Numbered from the stretch's first letter, positions 25,589 through 34,095 are shown. The stretch is DNA of 64,000 nucleotides from Rhodosalinus halophilus (GCF_003298775.1 NZ_QNTQ01000013.1:1-64000), one strand, 5' to 3'. Translations and numbers: made by a program. The notes: a model not told the origin generated them from the sequence alone.

Positions 25589-26209
25589 TCATCCCTCGCC
25601 GCCCGTGACGGTCAGGCCCAGCAGACGCCATGTCTGCATGCCGCCGCGATAGTAGCTGATCTTCTCGGCCGGGAAGCCCGCCTCGATCATGCGGCGGATC
25701 GCGGCGGGCGACTGGCCGCACCACAGGCCGTTGCAGAAGAGCGCGACCTCGCTGGCGCCCTCGCAGTTCCAGCCGTCGAAGTCGATCTCGCAGCCGAGAT
25801 CCCCCATGCGGTCGACGGCTTCGGTATAGGGGATGTTGATGGCGCCGGGGATGGTGCCGCCGGCGTACCAGTCGGGCGTGCGGCTGTCGACGACGATCAC
25901 CTCCGGGTCCTGAAGCTTGTCGAGCAGCTCCAGCTCGCCGATGGTCGAGACGCCCTCGGCCGGCTGATGCGGCTGGATGCAGAACTCCGGGCAGGGCCGC
26001 GAGGTACGCGCCCAGCTTCCCTCGAGCGTGTTCTCCGGATCCTGAACGCGGCGGATCTCGACGGGGCCCGAGCGGGTCTCGACCGTCACGCTGTCGATCT
26101 CGGACGTGATGCCCACGCGGGGGTGTTCCTCGGCGACCGCGGGCAGGCCGGCCAGAACGACGGCGACTGCCGGAAGCGTTGCGCGGCGGAAGACTTGGCG
26201 GATGGTCAT
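25589..26209 (-). CDS. exported rhodanese-like protein
   Basis: A 206-residue protein with a signal peptide (MTIRQVFRRATLPAVAVVLAG) cut after AVAEE. A cysteine motif CPEFCIQP (73-80) precedes a rhodanese domain with VIVVDSRTPDWYAGGTIPGA and a loop around C159 and C164 (FCNGLWCGQSP), where the catalytic cysteine is expected. It probably handles sulfane sulfur or disulfides in the periplasm. It precedes the epimerase closely and follows the universal stress gene by 28 bp on the same strand. Confidence 0.85.
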   Translation of the reverse strand: MTIRQVFRRATLPAVAVVLAGLPAVAEEHPRVGITSEIDSVTVETRSGPVEIRRVQDPENTLEGSWARTSRPCPEFCIQPHQPAEGVSTIGELELLDKLQDPEVIVVDSRTPDWYAGGTIPGAINIPYTEAVDRMGDLGCEIDFDGWNCEGASEVALFCNGLWCGQSPAAIRRMIEAGFPAEKISYYRGGMQTWRLLGLTVTGGEG

Positions 26210-26237
26210 GGCGGTTCTCCTCCCTTCAATGGCAGTC

Positions 26238-26645
26238 TCAGCGTATCACATGCACGGCGCAGGCGGCATGGCGCACGACCTGCGTGGCGGTGCTGCCCAG
26301 CAGCAGATCCTGCATGCCCGGCCGGTGCGACGCGATCACGATGCAGTCGGGGTGATTCTCGTCCGCCCAGTCCAGGATGGTGCGTCCCGCATGCCCGTCG
26401 ATCACGATGGCCTCGGCACCGGGCACGCCGGAGGCCATGTTGGAAAGCTCCTCCTCGATCGCCTTGCGGGCGTTGGTGACGTAGTCCTGCGGCATGTAGG
26501 AGATGGCGTAGCTCGGCAGCCGCTCGATGACGTGGAGCAGCGTCACGCGCGCGCCCTCGTCGGAGAGCGCCTTGGCCACCTCGATCGCGCCGGTGGCGTC
26601 GCGCCCCTCCTCGAAGGAGATCGGCACCAGGATGTGCTTGTACAT
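26238..26645 (-). CDS. universal stress protein, UspA family
   Basis: A 135-residue cytoplasmic USP. It begins MYKHILVPISFEEG, the usual first beta strand, and ends with the ATP-binding type loop SHRPGMQDLLLGSTATQVVRHA followed by the last strand VHVI. AAGGAAAGG precedes the ATG. Such proteins are induced by starvation, redox or oxygen stress. The neighbouring rhodanese and hemerythrin genes point in the same direction. Confidence 0.93.
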   Translation of the reverse strand: MYKHILVPISFEEGRDATGAIEVAKALSDEGARVTLLHVIERLPSYAISYMPQDYVTNARKAIEEELSNMASGVPGAEAIVIDGHAGRTILDWADENHPDCIVIASHRPGMQDLLLGSTATQVVRHAACAVHVIR

Positions 26646-26711
26646 GCGGTTTCCTTTCCTTGATCCCGCGTCACTCTGACGCGATCGGGCCGCGCCGGTC
26701 ATTGACACAGG

Positions 26712-27308
26712 TCATCCGAGCCCCGCGCCGCGATGGCGCAGCAGGACGGGCACGACCAGATCCTCCTCGTCGGTCAGGTGCCGCTCCAGCAGCGGCGCGA
26801 AGGCCGCCAGATCCTCGGCCAGCCGGCCGGCGGGTTCGGCCCCGCCCTGCCACGCCTGCACCGCGCCGATCACCGCGTTAGCCCGCTCGGCCAGCCGCGC
26901 GAGCCAGGGGTCGAGCGCGTGATGATCCGCGTCGAGCAGGCCGAAGCCGCGTTCGAGCCGCGGCTCGAGCCGGGCCAGCACGGGGAAATACTGATGATCC
27001 TCGATCAGGTGATGGCCGTGCAGCTCCTGCAGGAACATCCCGCCGAATCGCGCGAGCCGCGGGGCGAACCGCTCGGGGTCGAGGCGGCCCGCCTCGGCCG
27101 CGCCCGCCTCGTCAGCGAGCAGCGTCGAGAGCTTGCGGAACATCCCGTGCCGGTCGAGCCAGAACTCCACCAGCCCCGCGAACCCCGGATCCTCCGCCCA
27201 GCCGGCGCGGGGGTAGTGCTCGAGCAGCGTCCTGAGCGCCTCGGGCAGCCCCTCGCGCGTCTCGAGCGCCAAAGGGTCGGGGCTGTCAGCCGAAGGCTGC
27301 GACGGCAT
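26712..27308 (-). CDS. hemerythrin HHE-domain protein
   Basis: A 198-residue helical protein with the His/Glu ligands of a non-heme di-iron site: ELHGHHLIEDHQYFPVL, then LLDADHHALD and a late LLERHLTDEEDLVVP. It is therefore a likely oxygen, nitric oxide or iron sensor or carrier in the cytoplasm. Its start lies 23 bp inside the monooxygenase gene, so the two are translated together. Confidence 0.9.
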   Translation of the reverse strand: MPSQPSADSPDPLALETREGLPEALRTLLEHYPRAGWAEDPGFAGLVEFWLDRHGMFRKLSTLLADEAGAAEAGRLDPERFAPRLARFGGMFLQELHGHHLIEDHQYFPVLARLEPRLERGFGLLDADHHALDPWLARLAERANAVIGAVQAWQGGAEPAGRLAEDLAAFAPLLERHLTDEEDLVVPVLLRHRGAGLG

Positions 27309-27606
27309 CGTACATCACCGGTTCGAAACTGCGGGCGAGGTCGTTGAGCTTGCGGTTGCGCTGGCGCATCTCGTCGCTGCGCAGCATGGCGAGGAAGTCC
27401 TCGCGCCGCTCCCACTGCGAGTAGTTGGCGATCCGGGTCTGCGCATCGTTGACGTGCAGCGCCGCCGCGATGAAGCCGGGCTGTCTGGAGATGAAGGCGT
27501 CATAGGCGTCGCGCAGCGACTCCAGAAGATCCTGGCAGGTGCCGGGCGAGCATTCGAAGGTGGTGATCACGGTCTGGCACGAACGCGCGGGATCGACGGT
27601 CAGCAT
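27286..27606 (-). CDS. antibiotic biosynthesis monooxygenase (ABM) family protein
   Basis: A 106-residue ferredoxin-like alpha-beta barrel protein. The ABM pattern is visible: a first strand (TVITTFECSPGTCQDLL), the FISRQPGFIAAALHV block and YSQWERREDFLAM. These proteins oxygenate quinols or heme-like substrates without cofactors, or simply bind ligands. It overlaps the hemerythrin gene by 23 bp. Confidence 0.87.
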   Translation of the reverse strand: MLTVDPARSCQTVITTFECSPGTCQDLLESLRDAYDAFISRQPGFIAAALHVNDAQTRIANYSQWERREDFLAMLRSDEMRQRNRKLNDLARSFEPVMYDAVAAFG

Positions 27607-27703
27607 GGGCTTGGCTCCTCTGTCGGCCGGAGTCTTGCACGTTTGGCGCGCAGCGAAAACCGGCCCGCGCCGCCTGACCGCTCCCTGGCGACGGCGCGCG
27701 GCC

Positions 27704-28555
27704 TCAGAGGTTGGGCTCGCCCTCCAGCCCCAGCAGGCGGCGCAGCGCCGTCCACTCCCTGGGCAGACGCGGCGGCGTGGCGAGGCCCTGGCGGATCTCG
27801 TCCTGCCAGGGCGCCATCTCCCGGCCGGCGAAATCCCGGCCCCAGTCGAGAAAGCGCTGCACCTCCGATGGCCGCAGCCGGCACGCGCTGCCGACGAGTC
27901 CGACCAGCGTCTCGGCGGGCGAATACCACTCGTCCTGGATCGCCGTGACGCGCGCCCGGAGAAGCGGCCCCACCAGCCGCATCAGCCGCTTGTCGGAGAA
28001 GACCAGCAAAAGCCGTCCCATCTCCTCGCGCGAATAGCCGATGAGCGGCGGGAAGGTGTCGAAGAAGACGGCCTCCCCGTCGCGCACCGCGAAGTTGCGG
28101 ATGGAGGGGTGAAAGCCCACGCGGCCCGGGTGTTCCCGCACCGCATGCCAGAAGCGGGCGATGACCTGCCCCGCGGCCTCCATCAGCGCGACCGCCTGCT
28201 CCGGCGTGGCGGCGCGGATCTGCGGCCGCATCATGCTCTCCGGCGGCAGCGCCTCCTGCACGATCACCGGCGCGCGCCCGCCGTCGAGCGGCACCAGGCG
28301 GAATTCCGTCTCGGGGAGGGGCACGCCCGCGTCGCGCAGCAGCGCGACATAGGCGGCATGCGCGGTGGCGAGCTGCTCGAGAAGCCCGGCGTCGCGATCC
28401 GGCAACGCGCGATAGACCTTGATCACCCGGTCGGAATACGGGCCCTCGGCCGGCCGGAAGGGCGCGCAGAAATACCCCAGCCGCGACACCGGGCGGGCGC
28501 CGCGGGCGCGTTCGGCCCGGATCAGCCGGGCGAGAGTCTCGATCTTTTCGGGCAT
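27704..28555 (-). CDS. conserved protein with kinase-like features
   Basis: A 283-residue cytoplasmic protein (MPEKIETLARLIRAERARG...). The motifs VIKVYRALP (possible ATP-anchoring Lys), GFHPSIRNFAV and AVFFDTFPPL resemble the catalytic and metal loops of aminoglycoside-phosphotransferase-type folds (compare D...N...D-P). However, the catalytic Asp position appears changed to His (HPSIRN). I therefore call it kinase-like only and cannot give a substrate. It is followed 148 bp further on by the monooxygenase gene; ParA lies upstream by 36 bp on the same strand. Confidence 0.7.
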   Translation of the reverse strand: MPEKIETLARLIRAERARGARPVSRLGYFCAPFRPAEGPYSDRVIKVYRALPDRDAGLLEQLATAHAAYVALLRDAGVPLPETEFRLVPLDGGRAPVIVQEALPPESMMRPQIRAATPEQAVALMEAAGQVIARFWHAVREHPGRVGFHPSIRNFAVRDGEAVFFDTFPPLIGYSREEMGRLLLVFSDKRLMRLVGPLLRARVTAIQDEWYSPAETLVGLVGSACRLRPSEVQRFLDWGRDFAGREMAPWQDEIRQGLATPPRLPREWTALRRLLGLEGEPNL

Positions 28556-28591
28556 GCCGACTCCGCTCGCCTCGGGCGCGGCTTAGCGCGT

Positions 28592-29221
28592 TCAGAGGTG
28601 GCGCGCCACCTCCTCGGCGAGCGCGGCGATCTCGTCGCGCGCGGGGCCGCGCGGCGCCTCGAGCGCGCCGCGCCCCTGCCCCAGCGTCTCGGCATAGACG
28701 ACGCGGTGGGCGACGGCGGTCTCGGCCACCATGGCGTCAAGCGCGCGGGCGGCATCGGCGACCTCGGCGCCGAGCCGCGTGCCGGCGCGCGCGCGGTTGA
28801 GCACCAGAAGCGCCGGCTTGCCCTCGCGCCGGGCAAGATCCAGAACGCCCTCGGTCGCCCAGAGATCGACATGCGAGGAGGCCACGGGCACGATCACCAG
28901 ATCGGCGGCGCGCAGTCCCGGCCGCAGGTCGCTGTCGGCCTTGGGCGGGGTGTCCACGATCACGATGTCATGGCTGCCGGCGAGCTTGCGGGTCTCGTAG
29001 CCCACGCCCCAGGCCGACGACGTCGCGAACTCCAGGTCGGGCGTCTCGCGCCCCTCGATCCGGGTCATGAACCAGCGGCCCAGACTGCCCTGCGGGTCAG
29101 TGTCGATGAGCGCGACGGACTTGCCGGCGCGGGTCCATGCGACGGCGAGATTGGCCGCGAGCGTCGTCTTGCCCGATCCGCCCTTCTGCTGCGCGATGGT
29201 GATGATGCGGCCTTCGGCCAT
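28592..29221 (-). CDS. ParA/MinD-type ATPase, orphan
   Basis: A 209-residue deviant Walker ATPase: QQKGGSGKTTLAANLAVA carries the signature lysine, with DTDPQGSLGRW and VDTPPKAD as the A' and B motifs. It is short and has no N-terminal DNA-binding domain. No ParB gene follows, so it is not the chromosome partition locus; positioning of a protein complex is more likely. GGGGG lies 8 nt before the ATG at 29221. A 9-bp perfect stem-loop (29288-29307) lies in the upstream region. Confidence 0.87.
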   Translation of the reverse strand: MAEGRIITIAQQKGGSGKTTLAANLAVAWTRAGKSVALIDTDPQGSLGRWFMTRIEGRETPDLEFATSSAWGVGYETRKLAGSHDIVIVDTPPKADSDLRPGLRAADLVIVPVASSHVDLWATEGVLDLARREGKPALLVLNRARAGTRLGAEVADAARALDAMVAETAVAHRVVYAETLGQGRGALEAPRGPARDEIAALAEEVARHL

Positions 29222-29371
29222 GCTGCTGCCCCCGTTTCGTCCCGCGCCCTGCGGCGACGCCGCAGCGCAGAATAGCACGCGAAGCGCGGCCGGCGCCAGC
29301 GCCGGCCTCCAGCCGAATTAACCGATCATTAAGACACGGGCGAAATCCTCTCTCCCGAAGCGGAGGCCGCG

Positions 29372-30025
29372 ATGCTGCGCAAGCTGTCAGGGGCACTTCT
29401 CGCCGCGGGCCTCGTGGTCCTTGCGGCGCCGGCCGCGGCCGGCCCCTGGCCCCGCGGCGAGCGCGAGGGTTTCGCGAGCGCGACCTGGCGCGGGACGCCG
29501 GGGGGCCGGGGCGACTATGCCGCGCTCTATCTCGAATACGGCGCGACGGAGCGCCTGACCTTCGGCCTCGACGCGGGGCGCGCGATCGACGGCGGCGGAA
29601 AGTCGGTGATCTTTCTGCAGTGGGCGCAGCGGCGCCGCGTCGCCGGGCTGCACCTGTCCTGGCAAGTCGGGCTCGGCACCGTGAACGGCCGCGCCGTCGT
29701 CCGCCCCGGGGTCTCGCTGGGGCGAAGCTTCGGCGAAGGGCACCGCACGGGATGGATCGCCGCCGACGCACTGGCCGAGATCGGCGGCGACGGCACAACG
29801 GATGCCAAGCTGGATCTCACCCTGGGCGTCACGCGCGCGGCCGGGCGAAAGGCGCTGCTGCAGCTTCAGACCGGACGCGAATGGGGCGACCCGCCCTTCG
29901 CCCGCATCGAGGCCGCGGCCGTCATGCCCCTGCGCGGTCGCAGCGCGCTCACCCTCGGGGTCTTCCACGATCTCGACCCCGATGGCACGGGCGGGATCGC
30001 GCTGGGGCTGTGGCAGCGCTTCTGA
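29372..30025 (+). CDS. putative outer-membrane beta-barrel protein
   Basis: A 217-residue exported protein: signal peptide MLRKLSGALLAAGLVVLAA with cleavage after AAAG. The mature part alternates hydrophobic and polar residues in short strands (AALYLEYGATERLTFGLD, LHLSWQVGLGTV) and ends in an aromatic residue (WQRF), which is the usual signal for outer-membrane insertion. It has no recognisable functional motif. GGAGG precedes the ATG. Confidence 0.72.
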   Translation: MLRKLSGALLAAGLVVLAAPAAAGPWPRGEREGFASATWRGTPGGRGDYAALYLEYGATERLTFGLDAGRAIDGGGKSVIFLQWAQRRRVAGLHLSWQVGLGTVNGRAVVRPGVSLGRSFGEGHRTGWIAADALAEIGGDGTTDAKLDLTLGVTRAAGRKALLQLQTGREWGDPPFARIEAAAVMPLRGRSALTLGVFHDLDPDGTGGIALGLWQRF

Positions 30026-30063
30026 TATGGCGCGGCAGGCCCCGCGCGCCTAGGTTGCCACGC

Positions 30064-30555
30064 ATGGCCCAGTACCCGATCCGAGAGACCGACGACGAGG
30101 CCCGCGCGCTGGCGCGGCAGCTGATCGCCGCCGCCCGGCACGGCGCCCTTGCCGTCCGCGATCCGGAAAGCGGCCACCCGGTGGTCAGCCGGGTCGCCGT
30201 GGCGACCGATCCGGAGGGACGGCCGGTGAGCCTCGTCTCCGACCTGTCGCATCACACGCAGGCCCTGAAGGCCGATCCGGCCTGCTCGCTGCTGCTCGGA
30301 GAGCCGGGGCCGCGGGGCGATCCGCTGACCCATCCGCGGATCACGCTGATCGCCACCGCGCGCTTTCTGCGCCACGGCGCGCCCGGCCATGCCGATCTCG
30401 CCGCGCACTACCTGACGCAGCAGCCCAAGGCGCAGCTCTACATCGGGTTCGCCGATTTCTCCTTCCTGCGCTTCGAGGTGAGCCGCGCGCTGCTCAACGG
30501 CGGCTTCGGCAAGGCCTATATGCTGCAGCCGGCCGACCTCGCCCCCGGCGGCTGA
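30064..30555 (+). CDS. pyridoxamine 5'-phosphate oxidase-fold protein (HugZ-like)
   Basis: A 163-residue flavin-reductase-like split-barrel protein. The blocks ALARQLIAAARHGALAV, SLVSDLSHHTQALKADP and PRITLIATARFL are those of the HugZ/PNPOx-like family. A C-terminal FGKAYML replaces the long heme-binding domain of HugZ, so heme degradation is doubtful and FMN binding more likely. It begins 38 bp after the outer-membrane gene. Confidence 0.85.
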   Translation: MAQYPIRETDDEARALARQLIAAARHGALAVRDPESGHPVVSRVAVATDPEGRPVSLVSDLSHHTQALKADPACSLLLGEPGPRGDPLTHPRITLIATARFLRHGAPGHADLAAHYLTQQPKAQLYIGFADFSFLRFEVSRALLNGGFGKAYMLQPADLAPGG

Positions 30556-30575
30556 GCGACCGGCGAACCGCGTTC

Positions 30576-30663
30576 TTCAATGGTCTTCAAATACCCATAC
30601 CCACGTTTCAATGAACCGGACGCGCGGACCCGGGCGCCGCATGGGTATTTATGGACCATTGAA
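30576..30663. repeat. inverted pair of a GTATTT...GACCATTGAA intergenic repeat
   Basis: The 23-base arms at 30576-30598 and 30641-30663 match at 20 positions in inverse orientation. Each arm reads outward as (A/G)GGTATTT..GACCATTGAA. A third copy lies at 50836-50865. It fills the gap between two convergent genes and may fold into a long hairpin that ends transcription from both sides. Confidence 0.7.
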
Positions 30664-30692
30664 AGCCGGGGCCGGCCCACCCGGATGCCGGT

Positions 30693-32978
30693 TCAGTTGT
30701 CCATCCGCACCATCACGCTGACGCGGCCGCGCACGGGCTGGGACCAGTTCAGCCGCAGCTGATCGCCGTCGGCGCCGACTTCGAGATCGGCATGCGGCAA
30801 CTCGGGCACAGAGACCCCGGCCGCGTTGCGGATCCGGTCGGTCGGCACCAGCGCGTCGATCTGGCGCGCCCGTCCGCCGAAGGGCAGCCGCGGCGCACCG
30901 TCGATCGTCCAGCTCGCCGCCTCGGTGTTCTGGGTGTGCGACAGCCGCAGCGGGTTCGCCGCCTGCGCGCCGATGTTGTGGTAGGTATTGCCCGCAAAGG
31001 TCACGTCGCGCGTGCGCCCGTAGTCGAGATCGGCGAAGGTCGTGTCCACCCGCTCCACCCGGTCGATGATCCCGCCCACGGCGCGGAAGACGTTGCCCGT
31101 GACCGTGAGGCCGGTAATCCCGTGCCCCGGCCCGTGCGGCTTGACCACGAGATAGGAGAACCACGGCGCGACCCCGCTGCAAAGGAAGGTGTTGTCGGTC
31201 AGCGAGAGCCCGGCGAAGCTGAACCCGCCGGTGAAGGAAGGATCCGGGTCGCGCTCGTTCGTCCACTCGATGAAGCAGTTGTCCACGTAGTTGCCGGTGA
31301 TCGTGGCCGAGGTGTTGGTCGTCAGAAGCGCGATCCCGGCCAGCCGCACGCCGTTGGCGGCGGAGTCGCCCTGGAAGAAGTGGTTGCCCGAGATCACCGC
31401 GTTCTGCCCGCCGAGCACCGCGAAGTGCCGGAACTGCGTGCAGCGGTTGTCGCGCAGCTTGATGTCGTTGGCGTTGGCGTTGAGCGCGATGGTGGTGCGG
31501 TTCTGCGCCAGCACGTCTCCCTCGCGGGTGATGAACTGGCAGCGGTCGACCAGCATCCCCTGACAGCCCTGCCCGATCGAGGTGAGCCCCCGGTCGCGCG
31601 GGCGGGTGACGAAGCATTCGCGCAGCTGGAAGCCCACGCCCACCGGCGCGAGCATGACGCCGCTCGCCACGGTGTTGCACTGCAGCTCGATATCGGCGAG
31701 CGCGAAGCGGTCGAGCCGCTCGAAGCCGCTGAAATCCAGCATGTACTTGAAGCGTGTGAAGGTGAAGACCTGCGTGCCCTCGGCGTCGTAGAGCGGCTCC
31801 GACAGCGTCAGGTCGCCTGCCGCCACGTTCTTCGAGCGGACGTAGATCTCGCGCCCCACGCCTGCGCCTTCGACCAGCGCGCCGACGGGGACGTTGGCGA
31901 TGTTGGCCACGTTGGTGAGACGCCTGGGCTCTGCGGCCGAATAGGTCGCCTGCGAGGTCACCACCTCGGGCTCCCAGACGGTGTCGCCCTCGGCGTAGAT
32001 CTGGCCGTTGCGGATCACCCGGCGCTGGGCGAAGCTCGACCGGTTCGGCACGGCGGCCGCCATGTCGATCGGACCCGTGATCGAGACGCGCCGCCCGCCC
32101 ATGTCGAGCGATTCGTGATCGGCGTTGTTGAGCAGTGCCTGGAACGCCTTGCGAAAGCCCTGCTCCTCGTCGCCGAAGGCCTCGATATATACCGGCAGGC
32201 GGAAGTCGCGGGTGAGCGAGAGGATCGCGTCGTCGGGCATCGACAGCCGCCCCTCGAAGATCATCGGGCTGTCGAGCGTGACGTTCCGGGTCAGCCGCCA
32301 GGTGCCCTCGGGCACCAGGATCCGCCGCCCGTTCGCGGCCTGGTCGGCGGCCTCGAAGGCGGCGCTGTCGTCGGTCACGCCGTCGCCCAGCGCGCCGAAG
32401 TCGCGCACGTCCACCCAGCTCATCATGTCGCGGTGAAAGACGTGGGTGACGTCCTCGATCCGCAGATCGTCGATCCGCACCACCCCGCCCGAGGGACCGG
32501 TCAGGTCCAGCCCGAAATGCCCGTAGGCGGGCTGCGTGCCCCAGACCATGTCGACCCCGCTGCGCAGGCCCGGCCCCACGATCGCCGAAACCTCGGTCAC
32601 CGCGCCATACTGCGTGAGCGCAACCTCGGGGCCCCGGACGGTGAGCCCCGTCACCTCCGCGCCGCCCGCGTCGCCCGGCCAGCCGGCGATGCGCACGGCA
32701 GGCAGATTCCCCGACACAGCCTTCACGCGCGCGGTGACGCGCAGGTAGCAGCCCTCGAGCATGGGGGTCTGTCCCATGTAGCGCAGGCGTTGCACGTCCT
32801 CGCCCTTGAGCAGTTCGAGACAGCCGCCGAAATCCTGATCCGCCGGCACGAAGGCGGCGTTCGGATCGCCTTCGTAGGTGTCCGAGCCGGGCGTGCCGTC
32901 GCCCTTCGACCACTGCCCCAGCCCGTCCGCGAAGGGCGGCGGCATCAGCGCCGCGCCCTCGGTGATCGCCTTGTTCAT
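30693..32978 (-). CDS. pectate-lyase-like right-handed beta-helix protein (GH28-related), GTA head-spike-like
   Basis: A 761-residue protein without signal peptide or membrane segment. About 1-190 is an N-terminal carbohydrate-binding-like region (LLKGEDVQRLRYMGQTPML). VDVRDFGALGDGVTDDSAAF at about 200 is the standard entry of the Pectate_lyase_3 beta-helix, and repeated coils with N/G ladders (ISGNHFFQGD, ITGNYVDN, VTGNVFRAV) run to about 660. Such architecture without a secretion signal is typical of phage tail spikes and, in Rhodobacterales, of the gene-transfer-agent head spike GhsB. AAAGGGG precedes the start at 32978. No other GTA gene lies near. Polysaccharide binding or cleavage is inferred. 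Confidence 0.75.
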   Translation of the reverse strand: MNKAITEGAALMPPPFADGLGQWSKGDGTPGSDTYEGDPNAAFVPADQDFGGCLELLKGEDVQRLRYMGQTPMLEGCYLRVTARVKAVSGNLPAVRIAGWPGDAGGAEVTGLTVRGPEVALTQYGAVTEVSAIVGPGLRSGVDMVWGTQPAYGHFGLDLTGPSGGVVRIDDLRIEDVTHVFHRDMMSWVDVRDFGALGDGVTDDSAAFEAADQAANGRRILVPEGTWRLTRNVTLDSPMIFEGRLSMPDDAILSLTRDFRLPVYIEAFGDEEQGFRKAFQALLNNADHESLDMGGRRVSITGPIDMAAAVPNRSSFAQRRVIRNGQIYAEGDTVWEPEVVTSQATYSAAEPRRLTNVANIANVPVGALVEGAGVGREIYVRSKNVAAGDLTLSEPLYDAEGTQVFTFTRFKYMLDFSGFERLDRFALADIELQCNTVASGVMLAPVGVGFQLRECFVTRPRDRGLTSIGQGCQGMLVDRCQFITREGDVLAQNRTTIALNANANDIKLRDNRCTQFRHFAVLGGQNAVISGNHFFQGDSAANGVRLAGIALLTTNTSATITGNYVDNCFIEWTNERDPDPSFTGGFSFAGLSLTDNTFLCSGVAPWFSYLVVKPHGPGHGITGLTVTGNVFRAVGGIIDRVERVDTTFADLDYGRTRDVTFAGNTYHNIGAQAANPLRLSHTQNTEAASWTIDGAPRLPFGGRARQIDALVPTDRIRNAAGVSVPELPHADLEVGADGDQLRLNWSQPVRGRVSVMVRMDN

Positions 32979-33098
32979 CGCTTGCCCCTTTCGCCTCGGC
33001 CGGCGCCGGCGCGCCGGGTGCCCGGGCGTGGTAGCCGCCAAGGCTTAACTCTCCCCGAGACCACCGTTACGTTGCGCGCCGAACGAAAGGGACGGCCC

Positions 33099-33986
33099 AT
33101 GCCTTACAAGCTCAAGGAAAGCGACCCGACGCTCGGCGACGCGCTGCGGCGGATCGCGCTGGAACAGGTGGATCGCGCGCGCCGCGAGGCGGGCGACCCG
33201 GACCTCGACCCGCACTACGCGATCCACCAGATCCGCAAGCGCTGCAAGAAGCTGCGCGGGCTGATCCGGCTGGTGCGTCCCGGGTTCCGCGCCTATTCCG
33301 ACGAGAACGCGGCGATCCGCGACCTCGCGCGCGGGCTCTCGGGGCTGCGCGACCTCGAGGCGCTGATCGAGACGCACGACCGGCTGATGGCGCGCGACGA
33401 GGCGGAGCCGGGGCGCTTCGCGCCCGTGCGCGCCGCGCTCACGCGGCGCAAGGAGGGGGTGTCGGAGACGATCGGCGACGACACGCGCGCGGCGCTCGAC
33501 GCGCTGGCCGCGCGCATCCCCGACTGGACGATCAGGGACAAGCCGCGGCAGGTGATCGAGGGCGGCCTCGCCAGGACATGGGAGCGCGCGGCCAGGGCCC
33601 ATGCCGACTGCCGCGGCGCGCCCACCGTCGAGGCGATGCACGAATGGCGCAAGCGCGTGAAATACCACTGGTATCACTGCCGCATCCTGTCGCCGGTCTG
33701 GCCCGGCCCGGTGAGCGCGCGGGCGCATGAGGCCAAGCGGTTGTCGGACGTGCTGGGCGACCACCACGACCTTGCGCTCTATGCCGCGCATCTGGCCTCG
33801 GACGCGGCGCCGAAGCTCGCGCCCGAGACGGCGACGGAACTCGCGCGCATCGCCGACCGGGCGCTGGCGGAGCTCGAGCGCGAGGCCTTCGCGCTGGGCG
33901 CGCGGTTCTTTTCCGAAAAGCCGAAGCGTGCGGCGAAGCGGCTGGCCGCGCTCTACCGCATCTGGGAGGCGGAGCCGCGCCGCTGA
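33099..33986 (+). CDS. CHAD domain-containing protein
   Basis: A 295-residue alpha-helical protein made of one CHAD domain. Conserved basic and histidine residues are present in HYAIHQIRKRCKKLRGLIRL, MHEWRKRVKYHWYH and LSDVLGDHHDLALY. CHAD domains bind polyphosphate and localise to polyphosphate granules, which suits the polyphosphate kinases elsewhere in the window. GAAAGGGAC precedes the ATG. There is no linked CYTH domain. It is divergent from the beta-helix gene. Confidence 0.92.
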   Translation: MPYKLKESDPTLGDALRRIALEQVDRARREAGDPDLDPHYAIHQIRKRCKKLRGLIRLVRPGFRAYSDENAAIRDLARGLSGLRDLEALIETHDRLMARDEAEPGRFAPVRAALTRRKEGVSETIGDDTRAALDALAARIPDWTIRDKPRQVIEGGLARTWERAARAHADCRGAPTVEAMHEWRKRVKYHWYHCRILSPVWPGPVSARAHEAKRLSDVLGDHHDLALYAAHLASDAAPKLAPETATELARIADRALAELEREAFALGARFFSEKPKRAAKRLAALYRIWEAEPRR

Positions 33987-34006
33987 GCGGGCGTGTCAGG
34001 CGTATC

Positions 34007-34095
34007 CGTAGGGTGCGTGCAAGCACGCACCCTACGGGGGGCGGCGTCAGCCGGTGCGTGCGAGGCAGCGGTGCGTGCAAGCACGCACCCTACGG
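34007..34095. repeat. REP palindromes (GTAGGGTGCGTGC type), two units
   Basis: Unit 1 (34007-34036) is CGTAGGGTGCGTGC, AA, then its exact inverse. Unit 2 (34070-34095) is GGTGCGTGC, AA, GCACGCACC plus CTACGG. A stray half site (GGTGCGTGC) lies between them. The same family occurs around the REP-associated transposase 8 kb away. Confidence 0.88.

Noticed and set aside
30693-32978. Prophage or full gene-transfer-agent cluster around the beta-helix gene
   Set aside because: No capsid, portal, terminase or tail genes occur on either side; only the isolated spike-like gene is present.
30792-33986. A 1064-codon open frame on the plus strand across the beta-helix gene
   Set aside because: It is antisense to a gene with clear domain motifs and its reading is rich in Arg, His and Asp without any family pattern. 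Long antisense frames are expected at this GC content; only its last part, from 33099, is the CHAD gene.
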